Made by a program: the position numbers and the translations under genes
The notes under the pieces: generated by a model
The model's input: the letters and a program-made list of their open reading frames with translations, nothing else
Database searches by the model: none
Told to the model about the DNA's origin: nothing
DNA from: Klebsiella sp. WP3-W18-ESBL-02
GTDB taxonomy: Bacteria; Pseudomonadota; Gammaproteobacteria; Enterobacterales; Enterobacteriaceae
DNA length: 64,000 nucleotides
Assembly (NCBI RefSeq): GCF_014168815.1
Contig: NZ_AP021972.1
Location: forward strand, 2,666,001 to 2,730,000
Direction: 5' to 3'
Part shown: positions 41,575-50,779 of the stretch, one piece after another
How positions within the stretch are numbered: the first letter of the stretch is position 1
Layout: every line of letters begins with the position of its first letter

Positions 41575-42947
41575 TCCGGCCAGCGGTCGTTGCATTAGCG
41601 CTCGCCTTAGTGGGCTGCCAGTCGGCAGACGTTCAGCAGGCGCAGCCAACGCTGGCAATCCCTACGGCCTGGCGCGCTGATATCGGCCCCGCCAGCGCCG
41701 TCGAAGGTGTCTGGTGGCGTCACTTCCATGACGACGCGCTGAACCAGTACGTTGACCTGGCGTTGCGCCATAACAGCGATGTGCTCATCGCCCGCGAACG
41801 AGTCAATGAATATCAGGCCCGCGCCTACGCTGCCGACAGCAGCCTGTTCCCGTCGCTTGATGCCAGCCTGGGCGGTACCCGCGCCCGCGCGCAGTCGGCT
41901 GCGACCGGGCTGCCGGTCCACAGCACGGTGTACAAAGGCGGACTGACCGCCAGCTACGACGTCGATTTATGGGGCGTAAACCGTCGCGCCGCCGATGCCG
42001 CGCAGGCGAGCCTGGAGGCGCAAAAAGCCGCCGCTGCCGCGGCGGATCTGACAGTGGCCACCGCCGTCGCTTCCGGTTATCTCTCACTACTTTCGCTGGA
42101 CGAGCAGCTACGGGTCACCGAACAAACGCTGAAATCACGTGAAGACGCCTGGACTCTGGCAAAGCGGCAGTTTGAAACCGGCTATACCTCGCGGCTCGAA
42201 CTGATGCAGGCCGATTCAGAACTGCGTGCGACGCGCGCTCAGGTGCCAGTGTTACGTCATCAGATTGCTCAGCAGGAGAATGCCCTGAGCGTGCTGCTGG
42301 GTAAAAACCCCGGCGACGTTATGCGTCATGAGTTTGCCCAGTTGACGCCGCTGGTGTTACCTTCTCAGCTACCATCATCGCTGCTCAACCGGCGCCCGGA
42401 TATCGTTCAGGCACAGCGCCAACTGCTGGCCGCCGATGCCACGCTGGCGTCTTCAAAAGCACAGCTGCTGCCGTCCATCAACCTGACCGCTACCGGCAGC
42501 TTACAGGACCGCACCCTGCCCGATTTGCTGGATAACCCGCTGCGGCTGTGGAGCCTCGGCGGTAGTATTCTGGCTCCGCTGTTGAATCGGCAGGTGTTAA
42601 ACGCCCAGGTCGATGTTTCGATGGCCCAGCGCAATCAGGCGCTGTACGGCTATGAGAAAACCGTGCGCAACGCCTTTAAAGAGGTGAATGATAGTCTTGA
42701 TGCTATCGCCCGCTACGGCGAACAGCTCAGCGAACTCCAGGGGCAAGAGACGGTGGCACAGGAAACGCTGCGCATTGCGCAAAACCGCTATCGGAACGGC
42801 TACTCCTCCTACCTTGACGTACTGGACGCGCAGCGCACCCTGTTCTCGACGCAGCTTAGCGAAGTACAGGTGAAAAATAATCTGCTGCTGGCGCAGATCG
42901 ATCTTTACCGGTCGCTGGGAGGCGGCTGGTCTTCATCGTCAGGCTGA
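41571..42947 (+). CDS. NodT/OprM-family outer-membrane efflux lipoprotein
   Basis: 458 residues. A short signal peptide ends in a lipobox (LALVGC, Cys16). Two TolC-type repeats follow (about 60-250 and 265-450), including LLNRRPDIVQAQRQLLAADATLASSKAQLLPSINLTATGSL and ALRIAQNRY-like NRYRNGYSSYLDVLDAQRTL. It forms the outer-membrane channel of the tripartite pump, so the system need not borrow TolC. Coupled to the HlyD gene by ATGA. Confidence 0.92.
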   Translation: MIRPAVVALALALVGCQSADVQQAQPTLAIPTAWRADIGPASAVEGVWWRHFHDDALNQYVDLALRHNSDVLIARERVNEYQARAYAADSSLFPSLDASLGGTRARAQSAATGLPVHSTVYKGGLTASYDVDLWGVNRRAADAAQASLEAQKAAAAAADLTVATAVASGYLSLLSLDEQLRVTEQTLKSREDAWTLAKRQFETGYTSRLELMQADSELRATRAQVPVLRHQIAQQENALSVLLGKNPGDVMRHEFAQLTPLVLPSQLPSSLLNRRPDIVQAQRQLLAADATLASSKAQLLPSINLTATGSLQDRTLPDLLDNPLRLWSLGGSILAPLLNRQVLNAQVDVSMAQRNQALYGYEKTVRNAFKEVNDSLDAIARYGEQLSELQGQETVAQETLRIAQNRYRNGYSSYLDVLDAQRTLFSTQLSEVQVKNNLLLAQIDLYRSLGGGWSSSSG

Positions 42948-42968
42948 CAAAACCATGAGAGCATCGCA

Positions 42969-43628
42969 ATGCAAAAACGGTGGACCGATGTTGATAACTA
43001 TCTGATTGAAAAACTGATTGGCGAAGATGCCATCCTGTCTCAGGTGCTGGAAAATAACCTCCGCGCGGGGCTGCCCGCCCACGACGTCGCCGCCAATCAG
43101 GGGCAGCTGCTAGCGCTGTTTGTACGGATGTCAGGCGCGAAAAAAATACTGGAAATCGGCACGCTCGGTGCTTATAGCGCTATCTGGATGGCGCGTGAAC
43201 TGCCCGCCAGTGGGCATCTGATAACGCTGGAAGCTGACCCGAACCACGCCCGAATCGCGCGGCAAAACATTGCGCTGGCAGGTCTTAACGATCGCGTGAC
43301 GCTGCATGAAGGCCCGGCGCTGGATTCACTGGCCATGCTCGGCGATGCCGCGCCGTTCGATCTGATTTTCATCGACGCGGACAAACCCAATAATCCTTAT
43401 TACCTGCAATGGGCGCTGAAATATTCACGCCCGGGTACGTTGATTATTGGCGACAACGTCGTGCGCGACGGTGAGGTGACGGATCCTGACAGCACCGACG
43501 AACGCGTGCAGGGCGTACGCCGGTTCATTGACATGATACATAACAACCCGCGCTTAACGTCAACGGCGTTGCAAACCGTAGGGATAAAGGGCTGGGACGG
43601 GTTTACGCTCACCTGGGTCAACGCATGA
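42969..43628 (+). CDS. O-methyltransferase (caffeoyl-CoA/catechol OMT type)
   Basis: 219 residues, class-I SAM methyltransferase of Methyltransf_3 (CCoAOMT-like) type. The SAM motif is ILEIGTLGAYSAIWMARELP (about 60-79); metal-binding Asp residues are in FDLIFIDADKPN (about 132-143) and LIIGDNVVRDGEV (about 159-171). Such enzymes methylate catechol hydroxyls with a divalent metal. It is the last gene of the MarR-controlled cassette, 21 bp after the outer-membrane gene, followed by a strong terminator. Confidence 0.88.
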   Translation: MQKRWTDVDNYLIEKLIGEDAILSQVLENNLRAGLPAHDVAANQGQLLALFVRMSGAKKILEIGTLGAYSAIWMARELPASGHLITLEADPNHARIARQNIALAGLNDRVTLHEGPALDSLAMLGDAAPFDLIFIDADKPNNPYYLQWALKYSRPGTLIIGDNVVRDGEVTDPDSTDERVQGVRRFIDMIHNNPRLTSTALQTVGIKGWDGFTLTWVNA

Positions 43629-43632
43629 TGCT

Positions 43633-43660
43633 GCGGGTTTGGCGGGACAACCCGCTTTTT
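43633..43660 (+). terminator. Terminator of the efflux/methyltransferase cassette
   Basis: Stem GCGGGTT/AACCCGC (43633-43639, 43649-43655), then TTTTT; 5 bp after the methyltransferase stop. Confidence 0.88.
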
Positions 43661-43730
43661 CTCATCACGGGTGAAGGCCTGACATACAGCGTTTAATACC
43701 GCAAGGGAGCGGTCAGCCCGCTCCCTATCA

Positions 43731-44042
43731 CTATTTGGCGCCTACGCGCTTACGCCAGTCGCTCACCACCAGTCCGGCAATCATTAGCATAATCGCCAGG
43801 CCGAATATCAGGCTGGTCATGTTCGCACCTAACCCAACGCCGCCGTTATCCACCGGTTGGGAAAGCAGATCCCCGCAGGCCGCGCCAAACGGTCGGGTCA
43901 GAATATATGCCGCCCAGAAGCAAAACACGCGGTTAGCTTTAAAGATAAAGCAAGCCCCGGCGGTAATCAGGATCCTCGTACCAAAGAACAGCGCCGCACC
44001 GTAATAGCCGAGGTCAATGCCCTCCGCCAGCCCGTCTCCCAA
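43731..44042 (-). pseudogene. Truncated COG4705-type membrane protein (C-terminal fragment)
   Basis: About 103 codons. GDGLAEGIDLGYYGAALFFGTRI and FWAAYILTRPFGAACGDLLSQPVDNGGVGLG match the C-terminal end of COG4705 membrane-anchored proteins, which are usually about 250 residues with repeated GD.L.EG motifs. Here homology breaks abruptly at about 44041, where an in-frame stop lies directly upstream, and no N-terminal half is found. This is a remnant, not a gene with a late start. An inverted repeat (43705-43725) follows it. Confidence 0.75.
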
Positions 44043-44400
44043 TTAATTCTCGAAATATTGAATAAAGATCTTAATTAAGAACAATGCCTTATCAGCTGCA
44101 AATCAATCTGGAAGTCAGCAATCAGCATATTGATTTCTCAGAAGACAACGATAACGTTGCGATCCGAAGCAGCGTATGCGGGTTTATCGATATACCGTTG
44201 AGCAGGAATTGCAGTAAGGGGGGAACGGTGAGAAATATTGCAAGCGTAGCCAGGAACGAGACGCCCACGCCTTCTGGTTTGTGCCATGACTGCGTCAATC
44301 TGATGGTGAACGGATATCGTCACCATAAAAGCATGCGCCGAACCGGGCCGCAGGTAAACCTTACGCCCCGGTTCGTTGCCATCAGCAGCGTGGGTCACGC
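44043..44400. other. Non-coding or decayed stretch between the pseudogene and hrpA
   Basis: About 360 bp without a recognisable gene. Short frames occur on both strands (for example 44138-44398 minus), but none has a plausible ribosome-binding site or similarity that I know. It may hold debris from the event that truncated the COG4705 gene. Confidence 0.5.
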
Positions 44401-47400
44401 TTACGCCACTATCTGCTCCATCGCCTGCAATATTCGCTTATCGGAAATCGGATACGGCGTCCCGAGCTGCTGCGCAAAGAAGCTGACACGCAGCTCCTCG
44501 ATCATCCAGCGGATCTCTTTCACGTCGTCATCTTCCCGGCGCGCTGGCGGCAGCTTATTCAGCCACTGCTGCCACGCCTGCTGAACGCTCTCCACTTTGA
44601 GCATCTGCGCGCGATCGCGGTGCGGGTCGACGGCCATTTTCTCCAGCCGTTTTTCGATAGCCTGCAAATAACGCAGGGTGTCGCCCAGACGACGGAAGCC
44701 GTTGCCAGTGACGAAGCCGCGGTACACCAGACCGTTCATCTGCGCTTTGATGTCCGACAGCCCCAGAGCCATCGTCATGTCGACGCGCCCTTTCAGGCGT
44801 TTGTTAACGTTGAATACCGCCGTCAGGATTTGCTCAACCTGCTTAGCAATGTCAACCACCGTCTCATTGAGCTCCGCGCGCACTTTATCATGCAACGCGT
44901 TAAAGCCTGCTTCCGTCCACACCGGGCCACCCGCTTCATCAATCAGCTTATCCACGCCGCAGGAGATGCAGTCGTCAATCAGATCCAGTACTTTGCCGTA
45001 CGGGTTAAAGTACAGGCCCAGCTTGGCTTTGTTCGGCAGCTTCTCGTGCAGATACTTGATCGGCGACGGGATATTCAGCAGCAGCAGACGACGCAGGCCG
45101 CGCCACATGGCCTGTTGCTGTTCCAGCTCGTTATCGAACAGCTTGATCGCCACGCTGTCGCGTTCATCCACCAGCGCCGGCCAGGCCTTCACCTTATAGT
45201 TGCCGCGCTTCTGCTCGTAGCGGTCCGGCAGGTCGCCAAAGCTCCAGATATGCAGCCCGGCTTGTTCGATGCCGTCGTCGGCCACCGACGAAAGCGTCTC
45301 CTGCACTTTGCCCTTCAGCGCGTCCTTCAATTCCTGCAGCGAGCGGCCTTCCTGAAGCTTCTTGTTTTTATCGTCAACGACGCGGAAGGTAATTTTCAGG
45401 TGATCGGGCACCTGATCCCACTGCCAGGACTCACGATCAACGGTCACGCCGGTCATCCGGCGCAGCTCGCGCTCCATCGCATCGAGCAGCGGTTGTTCAA
45501 ACGGCGTGACGCGGCCTAACAGCGCTTCCGCGTAGTTCGGCGCAGGCACAAAGTTGCGGCGCACCGGCTTCGGCAGTGATTTAATCAGCGCGATAATCAG
45601 CTCACGGCGCAGGCCCGGGATCTGCCATTCAAACCCGGCGTCATCCACCTGATTGAGCAGCGGCAGCGGAATATGCACCGTCACGCCATCGGCGTCAGCA
45701 CCGGGTTCAAACTGATAAGAGAGGCGCAGCTTCAGGTTGCCCTGGTGCCAGAAGTTCGGGTAGTCCAGCTTGCTGACCTGCTCCGCCCCCTCTTTAATCA
45801 GCATGCTCTTCTCAAAATTGAGCAGATCCGGCGTTTCACGGCTGGCCTGTTTCCACCACTTATCAAAGTGGCGCGCGGAAATCACCTCATGGCTGATGCG
45901 CTGGTCGTAAAATTCAAACATCGTCTCGTCATCCACCAGGATGTCGCGACGGCGCGATTTATGCTCCAGCTCTTCAATTTCGGTACGCAGCTTCAGGTTA
46001 TCGCGGAAGAAAGCGTGGCGTGTCTGCCAATCCCCCTCCACCAGCGCATGGCGAATAAACAGCTCACGACACAGCGCCGGATCGATCTGGCTGTAGTTGA
46101 CCTTACGCGCAGCGACAATCGGCAGGCCGTAGACGGTCACCTTCTCCGTCGCCATCACCGCGCCCTGCGCGCGTTCCCAGTGCGGTTCACTGTAAGAGCG
46201 TTTGATCAAATGCTGCGCAACCGGCTCCACCCATTCCGGATCGATTCGCGCGGCAATACGCCCCCACAGGCGGCTGGTTTCCACCAGTTCGGCAACCATG
46301 GTCCATTTAGGCGGCTTCTTGAACAGCCCGGAGCCCGGGAAGATAGAGAAGCGCGCGTTGCGTGCGCCGGTGAATTCCTGCTTGTCGGCATCTTTCATAC
46401 CGATGTGCGAAAGCAGACCGGTAAGCAGCGCGATATGTATCTCACGGTACTCCGCCGGTTCGCTGTTAACCGGAATGCCCAGTTCTTTCACCACCTGGCG
46501 CAGCTGGGTGTAGATATCCTGCCATTCCCGTACGCGCAGATAGTTAAGAAAATCCTGCTTACACTGGCGGCGGAACTGATTTGACGACAACGCTTTCTGC
46601 TGTTCACCAAGGTAATTCCACAGGTTGACGAACGCCAGGAAGTCGGACTCCTTATCATGGAAACGGCGATGTTTTTCATCGGACGCCTGCTGTTTGTCCA
46701 TCGGCCGCTCGCGCGGATCCTGAATAGACAGCGCGGAGGTGATAATCATCGCCTCGCGCACGCAGCCGTGTTTCTGCGCTTCCAGCACCATACGCGCCAG
46801 ACGTGGATCAACCGGCAGTTGGCTAAGCTGACGCCCCAGCGGCGTCAGCTTGTAAGCGGTTTGCTGCTCGTCGGTGGTGATGGCGCTCAGCTCTTCCAGC
46901 AGGCGTACACCATCCTGAATGTTACGTTTATCGGGCGCTTCAACAAACGGAAACGCGGCGATATCACCCAGCCCCAGCGCGGTCATTTGCAGAATGACCG
47001 ACGCCAGGTTGGTGCGCAGAATTTCCGGGTCGGTAAACTCCGGGCGCGACAGGAAGTCGTCTTCAGAATACAGACGAATACAGATCCCTTCCGACACACG
47101 GCCACAGCGGCCTTTACGCTGGTTGGCGGAGGCCTGTGAGACCGGCTCAATAGGCAGACGCTGAACCTTGGTGCGGTAGCTGTAGCGACTGATACGCGCC
47201 GTGCCCGGGTCAATAACGTACTTGATGCCCGGTACGGTGAGCGACGTTTCCGCCACGTTGGTCGCCAGCACAATGCGACGCCCGCTGTGCGGCTGGAACA
47301 CGCGGTTCTGTTCGCTGTTCGACAACCGCGCGTACAGCGGCAAAATTTCGGTGTGGCGCAGGTCGCGTTTGTTGAGCGCATCGGCGGTATCCCGAATTTC

Positions 47401-48303
47401 ACGTTCACCGCTCATAAAGATCAGGATGTCGCCAGGGCTTTCCTGACCCAGTTCATCAACCGCGTCAAAAATCGCCTGTAGCTGATCGCGCTCAGTATCG
47501 TCCGCCTCTTCCACGATGGGTCGATAACGCACTTCTACCGGATAAGTCCGGCCGGAGACTTCAATGATCGGCGCGTTATTAAAGTGACGGGAGAAGCGCT
47601 CCGGGTCGATCGTTGCGGAAGTGATAATGACTTTCAGATCGGGGCGACGCGGCAAGAGCTCTTTCAGGTAGCCGAGCAGGAAGTCGATGTTCAGACTACG
47701 TTCGTGCGCTTCATCGATAATAATGGTGTCGTACTGCATCAGCAGACGGTCCTGCTGAATTTCCGCCAGCAGAATACCGTCGGTCATCAGCTTGACCATC
47801 GTGTTATCGCTGACGTGGTCGCTGAAACGCACTTTATAACCGATGCAGCCGCCCGGCTCGGTTTTTAACTCTTCTGCAATACGGTTAGCCACGGTGCGCG
47901 CCGCCAGACGACGCGGCTGGGTATGGCCAATCAGGCCTTTAATCCCGCGTCCCAGCTCCATACAGATTTTTGGCAGCTGGGTGGTTTTACCCGAACCGGT
48001 TTCACCGGCAACGATCACCACCTGGTGGTCGCGAACGGCGTTAAGAATATCCTGTTTCTTCTGGCTGACGGGCAGGTTTTCCGGGTATTCAATCGCCGGA
48101 CGTGACGCTTCGCGTAGCACAACCTTACCTGCCGCCTGTTCAATTTCCTGCGCCATCTCCTGGTAAATGGCCTGTTGAGCATCAGGATTTTTAACCTTCT
48201 TCACGCCGTGCAGACGGCGGGCAAAACGCTGTTTATCCCGCAGCGTCAGCGCGTCAAGGCGCTGGCTGAGCGTGGCGAAGGTGATTTTTTGTTGTTCTGT
48301 CAT
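44401..48303 (-). CDS. hrpA: ATP-dependent RNA helicase HrpA
   Basis: 1300 residues, identical in length to E. coli HrpA. DEAH-box helicase: Walker A GETGSGKTTQLPK (about 97-109), DEAH in IIIDEAHERSL, motif III SATID, motif VI SQASANQRKGRCGRV. The winged-helix, OB-like and long HrpA-specific C-terminal domains follow. In E. coli it rescues stalled or collided ribosomes. Divergent from azoR as in E. coli. Confidence 0.96.
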   Translation of the reverse strand: MTEQQKITFATLSQRLDALTLRDKQRFARRLHGVKKVKNPDAQQAIYQEMAQEIEQAAGKVVLREASRPAIEYPENLPVSQKKQDILNAVRDHQVVIVAGETGSGKTTQLPKICMELGRGIKGLIGHTQPRRLAARTVANRIAEELKTEPGGCIGYKVRFSDHVSDNTMVKLMTDGILLAEIQQDRLLMQYDTIIIDEAHERSLNIDFLLGYLKELLPRRPDLKVIITSATIDPERFSRHFNNAPIIEVSGRTYPVEVRYRPIVEEADDTERDQLQAIFDAVDELGQESPGDILIFMSGEREIRDTADALNKRDLRHTEILPLYARLSNSEQNRVFQPHSGRRIVLATNVAETSLTVPGIKYVIDPGTARISRYSYRTKVQRLPIEPVSQASANQRKGRCGRVSEGICIRLYSEDDFLSRPEFTDPEILRTNLASVILQMTALGLGDIAAFPFVEAPDKRNIQDGVRLLEELSAITTDEQQTAYKLTPLGRQLSQLPVDPRLARMVLEAQKHGCVREAMIITSALSIQDPRERPMDKQQASDEKHRRFHDKESDFLAFVNLWNYLGEQQKALSSNQFRRQCKQDFLNYLRVREWQDIYTQLRQVVKELGIPVNSEPAEYREIHIALLTGLLSHIGMKDADKQEFTGARNARFSIFPGSGLFKKPPKWTMVAELVETSRLWGRIAARIDPEWVEPVAQHLIKRSYSEPHWERAQGAVMATEKVTVYGLPIVAARKVNYSQIDPALCRELFIRHALVEGDWQTRHAFFRDNLKLRTEIEELEHKSRRRDILVDDETMFEFYDQRISHEVISARHFDKWWKQASRETPDLLNFEKSMLIKEGAEQVSKLDYPNFWHQGNLKLRLSYQFEPGADADGVTVHIPLPLLNQVDDAGFEWQIPGLRRELIIALIKSLPKPVRRNFVPAPNYAEALLGRVTPFEQPLLDAMERELRRMTGVTVDRESWQWDQVPDHLKITFRVVDDKNKKLQEGRSLQELKDALKGKVQETLSSVADDGIEQAGLHIWSFGDLPDRYEQKRGNYKVKAWPALVDERDSVAIKLFDNELEQQQAMWRGLRRLLLLNIPSPIKYLHEKLPNKAKLGLYFNPYGKVLDLIDDCISCGVDKLIDEAGGPVWTEAGFNALHDKVRAELNETVVDIAKQVEQILTAVFNVNKRLKGRVDMTMALGLSDIKAQMNGLVYRGFVTGNGFRRLGDTLRYLQAIEKRLEKMAVDPHRDRAQMLKVESVQQAWQQWLNKLPPARREDDDVKEIRWMIEELRVSFFAQQLGTPYPISDKRILQAMEQIVA

Positions 48304-48504
48304 AGTGTTATCGGGCAGCGGAGTGCCTGTAAAAAACGCTTATAAAGTATGGTCCTAGAGTACCACATTTGCGCATTTGTTGCCTTGTTCAAAAAAACTG
48401 AATATAGAATTCGATATATTGCGCTATCCCTGCGGCAGGAATGTGAATAGAGTGTCAGCAAGCAACAGGGCACAGCCCGTCAATCAAATATAAGGAATCA
48501 CCCA

Positions 48505-49107
48505 ATGAGCAAAGTATTAGTTCTGAAATCCAGCATCCTGGCAGGCTACTCTCAATCAGGTCAGCTGTCCGATTATTTCGTTGAACAGTGGCGCGAAAAG
48601 CACTCCGCTGACGAAATCACCGTGCGTGACCTGGCCGCCAACCCGATTCCGGTACTGGATGGTGAACTGGTAGGTGCGCTGCGTCCGAGCGATTCCCCGC
48701 TGACCCCGCGCCAGCAGGAAGCGCTGACGCTGTCTGATGAGCTGATTGCTGAACTGAAAGCGCACGACGTGATTGTTATTGCTGCGCCGATGTACAACTT
48801 CAACATCCCAACTCAGTTGAAAAACTATTTTGACCTGATTGCCCGTGCCGGCGTGACCTTCCGTTACACCGAGAAAGGTCCAGAAGGCCTGGTGACCGGT
48901 AAACGCGCTATCGTACTGACCAGCCGCGGCGGCATCCATAAAGATACCCCGACCGACCTGATCACCCCGTACCTGAACGTGTTCCTGGGCTTCATCGGCA
49001 TCACCGACGTGAACGTGGTCTTCGCTGAAGGCATCGCTTACGGTCCGGAAATGGCGGCAAAAGCGTCTGCTGACGCGAAAGCGGCGATTGATAGCCTGGT
49101 GGCTTAA
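48505..49107 (+). CDS. azoR: FMN-dependent NADH-azoreductase / quinone reductase AzoR
   Basis: 200 residues, flavodoxin-like fold, matching E. coli AzoR. FMN phosphate contacts are in LKSSILAGYSQS (about 7-18), ring contacts in PMYNFNIPTQLKNYFD (about 94-109) and TSRGGI. It reduces azo dyes and quinones by two electrons. AAGGAA before the ATG. A strong terminator follows. Confidence 0.96.
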   Translation: MSKVLVLKSSILAGYSQSGQLSDYFVEQWREKHSADEITVRDLAANPIPVLDGELVGALRPSDSPLTPRQQEALTLSDELIAELKAHDVIVIAAPMYNFNIPTQLKNYFDLIARAGVTFRYTEKGPEGLVTGKRAIVLTSRGGIHKDTPTDLITPYLNVFLGFIGITDVNVVFAEGIAYGPEMAAKASADAKAAIDSLVA

Positions 49108-49123
49108 TTGCCCTGAAATTGAC

Positions 49124-49151
49124 AAGCCCTGCTCAAAGCAGGGCTTTTTTT
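49124..49151 (+). terminator. Terminator of azoR
   Basis: Perfect 9-bp stem AAGCCCTGC/GCAGGGCTT followed by a run of seven T. It touches the stop codon of the convergent GFA gene. Confidence 0.92.
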
Positions 49152-49569
49152 ATTCCGACTTTATGCCTTCGTAGCGTAAATACCCGACTACCCCGCCGCT
49201 GCCGCCATCTTTGGTGTGATTCGCACCATCAACGACCTCTACGCAGGCAAAATCAAACGGCGATACGCCTTCAATGCACGCAACGTTAACGCCATATTGC
49301 TGCGGATTAGAACGACGCTGGTGGAAGGTATAGATTCCGCATACCGAACAGAAAAAATGCACCGCTTCGCCGGTATTAAAGCGGTATTCAGTCAGCTTAT
49401 CTCGCCCGCGCAGCACCTTAATCCCCGTCAACGGTGCAGACACGGCCACCGCGCCGCGCATCCGGCAATAGGAACAGTTACAGCGCCGCGCGGTGTTAAA
49501 ACCCTCGCTCAGCGCAACGGTGAACGCGACCGTGCCGCAGTGGCACCGGGCCGAGAGCGTTTGCGTCAT
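49150..49569 (-). CDS. GFA (glutathione-dependent formaldehyde-activating)/CENP-V family protein
   Basis: 139 residues with the GFA zinc-binding Cys pattern: ARCHCGTVAF (Cys9, Cys11), RRCNCSYCRMRG (about 29-40) and FFCSVCGIYTFH (about 73-84). The fold binds two zinc ions; many members have no proven enzyme activity despite the name. Lies 11 bp after pdxI on the same strand, probably cotranscribed. Its last bases overlap the azoR terminator. Confidence 0.88.
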   Translation of the reverse strand: MTQTLSARCHCGTVAFTVALSEGFNTARRCNCSYCRMRGAVAVSAPLTGIKVLRGRDKLTEYRFNTGEAVHFFCSVCGIYTFHQRRSNPQQYGVNVACIEGVSPFDFACVEVVDGANHTKDGGSGGVVGYLRYEGIKSE

Positions 49570-49580
49570 GTAACCTCCCG

Positions 49581-50447
49581 TTACCCTTTAGCAGCAATCC
49601 CGTCAAGCGTCGCCAGCGCCTCGGGCGGCAGCGGCAGCTGCGCCGCAGCCATGTTTTCCCTCAGGTGCGCCACTGACGACGTACCAGGGATCAGCAAAAT
49701 ATTTGGCGAGCGGTGCAACAGCCAGGCCAGAGCCACCTGCATTGGCGTCGCGCCCAGATCGGCGGCAACGCGATTGAGCGTGGTGGATTGCAGCGGTGAG
49801 AAACCGCCAAGCGGGAAGAACGGCACGTAGGCAATACCGTCGTGCGCCAGTGCGTCAATCAGCGCATCGTCGGCGCGGTGAGCAATATTGTATTCGTTCT
49901 GAACGCAAACAATCGGCACAATTTGACGCGCCTGCGCGACCTGCGCCGGGGTGACGTTGCTCAGGCCAATATGCTTCACCAACCCCTGCTGCTGCAGTTC
50001 TGCCAGTACGCTAATGCTGGCCTCAATATCGCCTTCTCGCGGCCCATGTCCGTCGCCAATCATCACCCGCATATTGACCACATCAAGCACGTCGAGGCCC
50101 AGATTGCGTAGATTATCATGCACCGCCTGCTTGAGTTCTGCGGCGGAAAATGCCGGTAGCCAGGACGCGTCATCGCCGCGGCGGGCGCCGATTTTAGTGA
50201 CAATGGTCAGATCGTCGGCGTACGGGTGCAGCGCTTCACGGATAATCTGATTGGTGATATGCGGGCCGTAAAAGTCGCTGGTATCAATGTGATTGACGCC
50301 CAGTTCAAGAGCTTCGCGTAACACGGAAATCGCCGCGTGGCGGTCTTTTGGCGGGCCAAAGACACCGGGACCGGCCAGCTGCATCGCCCCGTATCCGAGA
50401 CGATTAACAAATTGAGAACCAAGGGAAAACGTACTGTACTGAGTCAT
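49581..50447 (-). CDS. pdxI: Aldo-keto reductase PdxI (YdbC), pyridoxal reductase
   Basis: 288 residues, TIM barrel AKR, close to E. coli YdbC along its length (GYGAMQLAGPGVFGPP, HIDTSDFYGPHITNQIIREAL, TKIGARRGDDASWLPAFS). Catalytic Asp/Tyr/Lys/His set is visible as DTSDFYG, TKIG and the following His. E. coli YdbC was identified as NADPH-dependent pyridoxal reductase PdxI, which acts in vitamin B6 salvage. In E. coli the gene lies near dbpA; here it sits next to azoR and a lipoprotein. Confidence 0.9.
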   Translation of the reverse strand: MTQYSTFSLGSQFVNRLGYGAMQLAGPGVFGPPKDRHAAISVLREALELGVNHIDTSDFYGPHITNQIIREALHPYADDLTIVTKIGARRGDDASWLPAFSAAELKQAVHDNLRNLGLDVLDVVNMRVMIGDGHGPREGDIEASISVLAELQQQGLVKHIGLSNVTPAQVAQARQIVPIVCVQNEYNIAHRADDALIDALAHDGIAYVPFFPLGGFSPLQSTTLNRVAADLGATPMQVALAWLLHRSPNILLIPGTSSVAHLRENMAAAQLPLPPEALATLDGIAAKG

Positions 50448-50779
50448 AACGTCCTGCCTGTCGCATCGTGAAGTGTCATTCTATTCTTAACCATCGCGCA
50501 AAGGCGCTCAACAAGAATAGATGGCTTTTAACGCTTTGCGCGGCAAATAGCGTTTATTCCATCACGTCAGTTCCCTGCTCAGCAAGCAGCCTATTTTAGT
50601 GTTGAAAAAAACATTCTGGCACGATAACGTTAACCAAACCAAGAAACCACTGTGAATCATAGCATTACGAATAAAGTAATGCCTGAAATCACGTGTAGTA
50701 TTGCGTTTATAAAAGGTCTTGAATAATTAAAAGCAACATCCTCCTTCGTCCTTAATAAAAATTATTATCACGGATAAAA
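50448..50779. other. Intergenic region between pdxI and a lipoprotein gene
   Basis: About 330 bp, AT-rich towards the lipoprotein. It must contain the two divergent promoters. I see no gene, RNA or clear operator in it. Confidence 0.5.

Noticed and set aside
44138..44398. 86-codon minus ORF upstream of the COG4705 pseudogene
   Set aside because: It is not in line with the membrane-protein fragment, has a GTG-type start without a Shine-Dalgarno, and matches no family I know.
44084..44584. 166-codon plus ORF overlapping the hrpA 3' end
   Set aside because: Its second half is antisense to conserved hrpA sequence, and no similarity or ribosome-binding site supports the first half.
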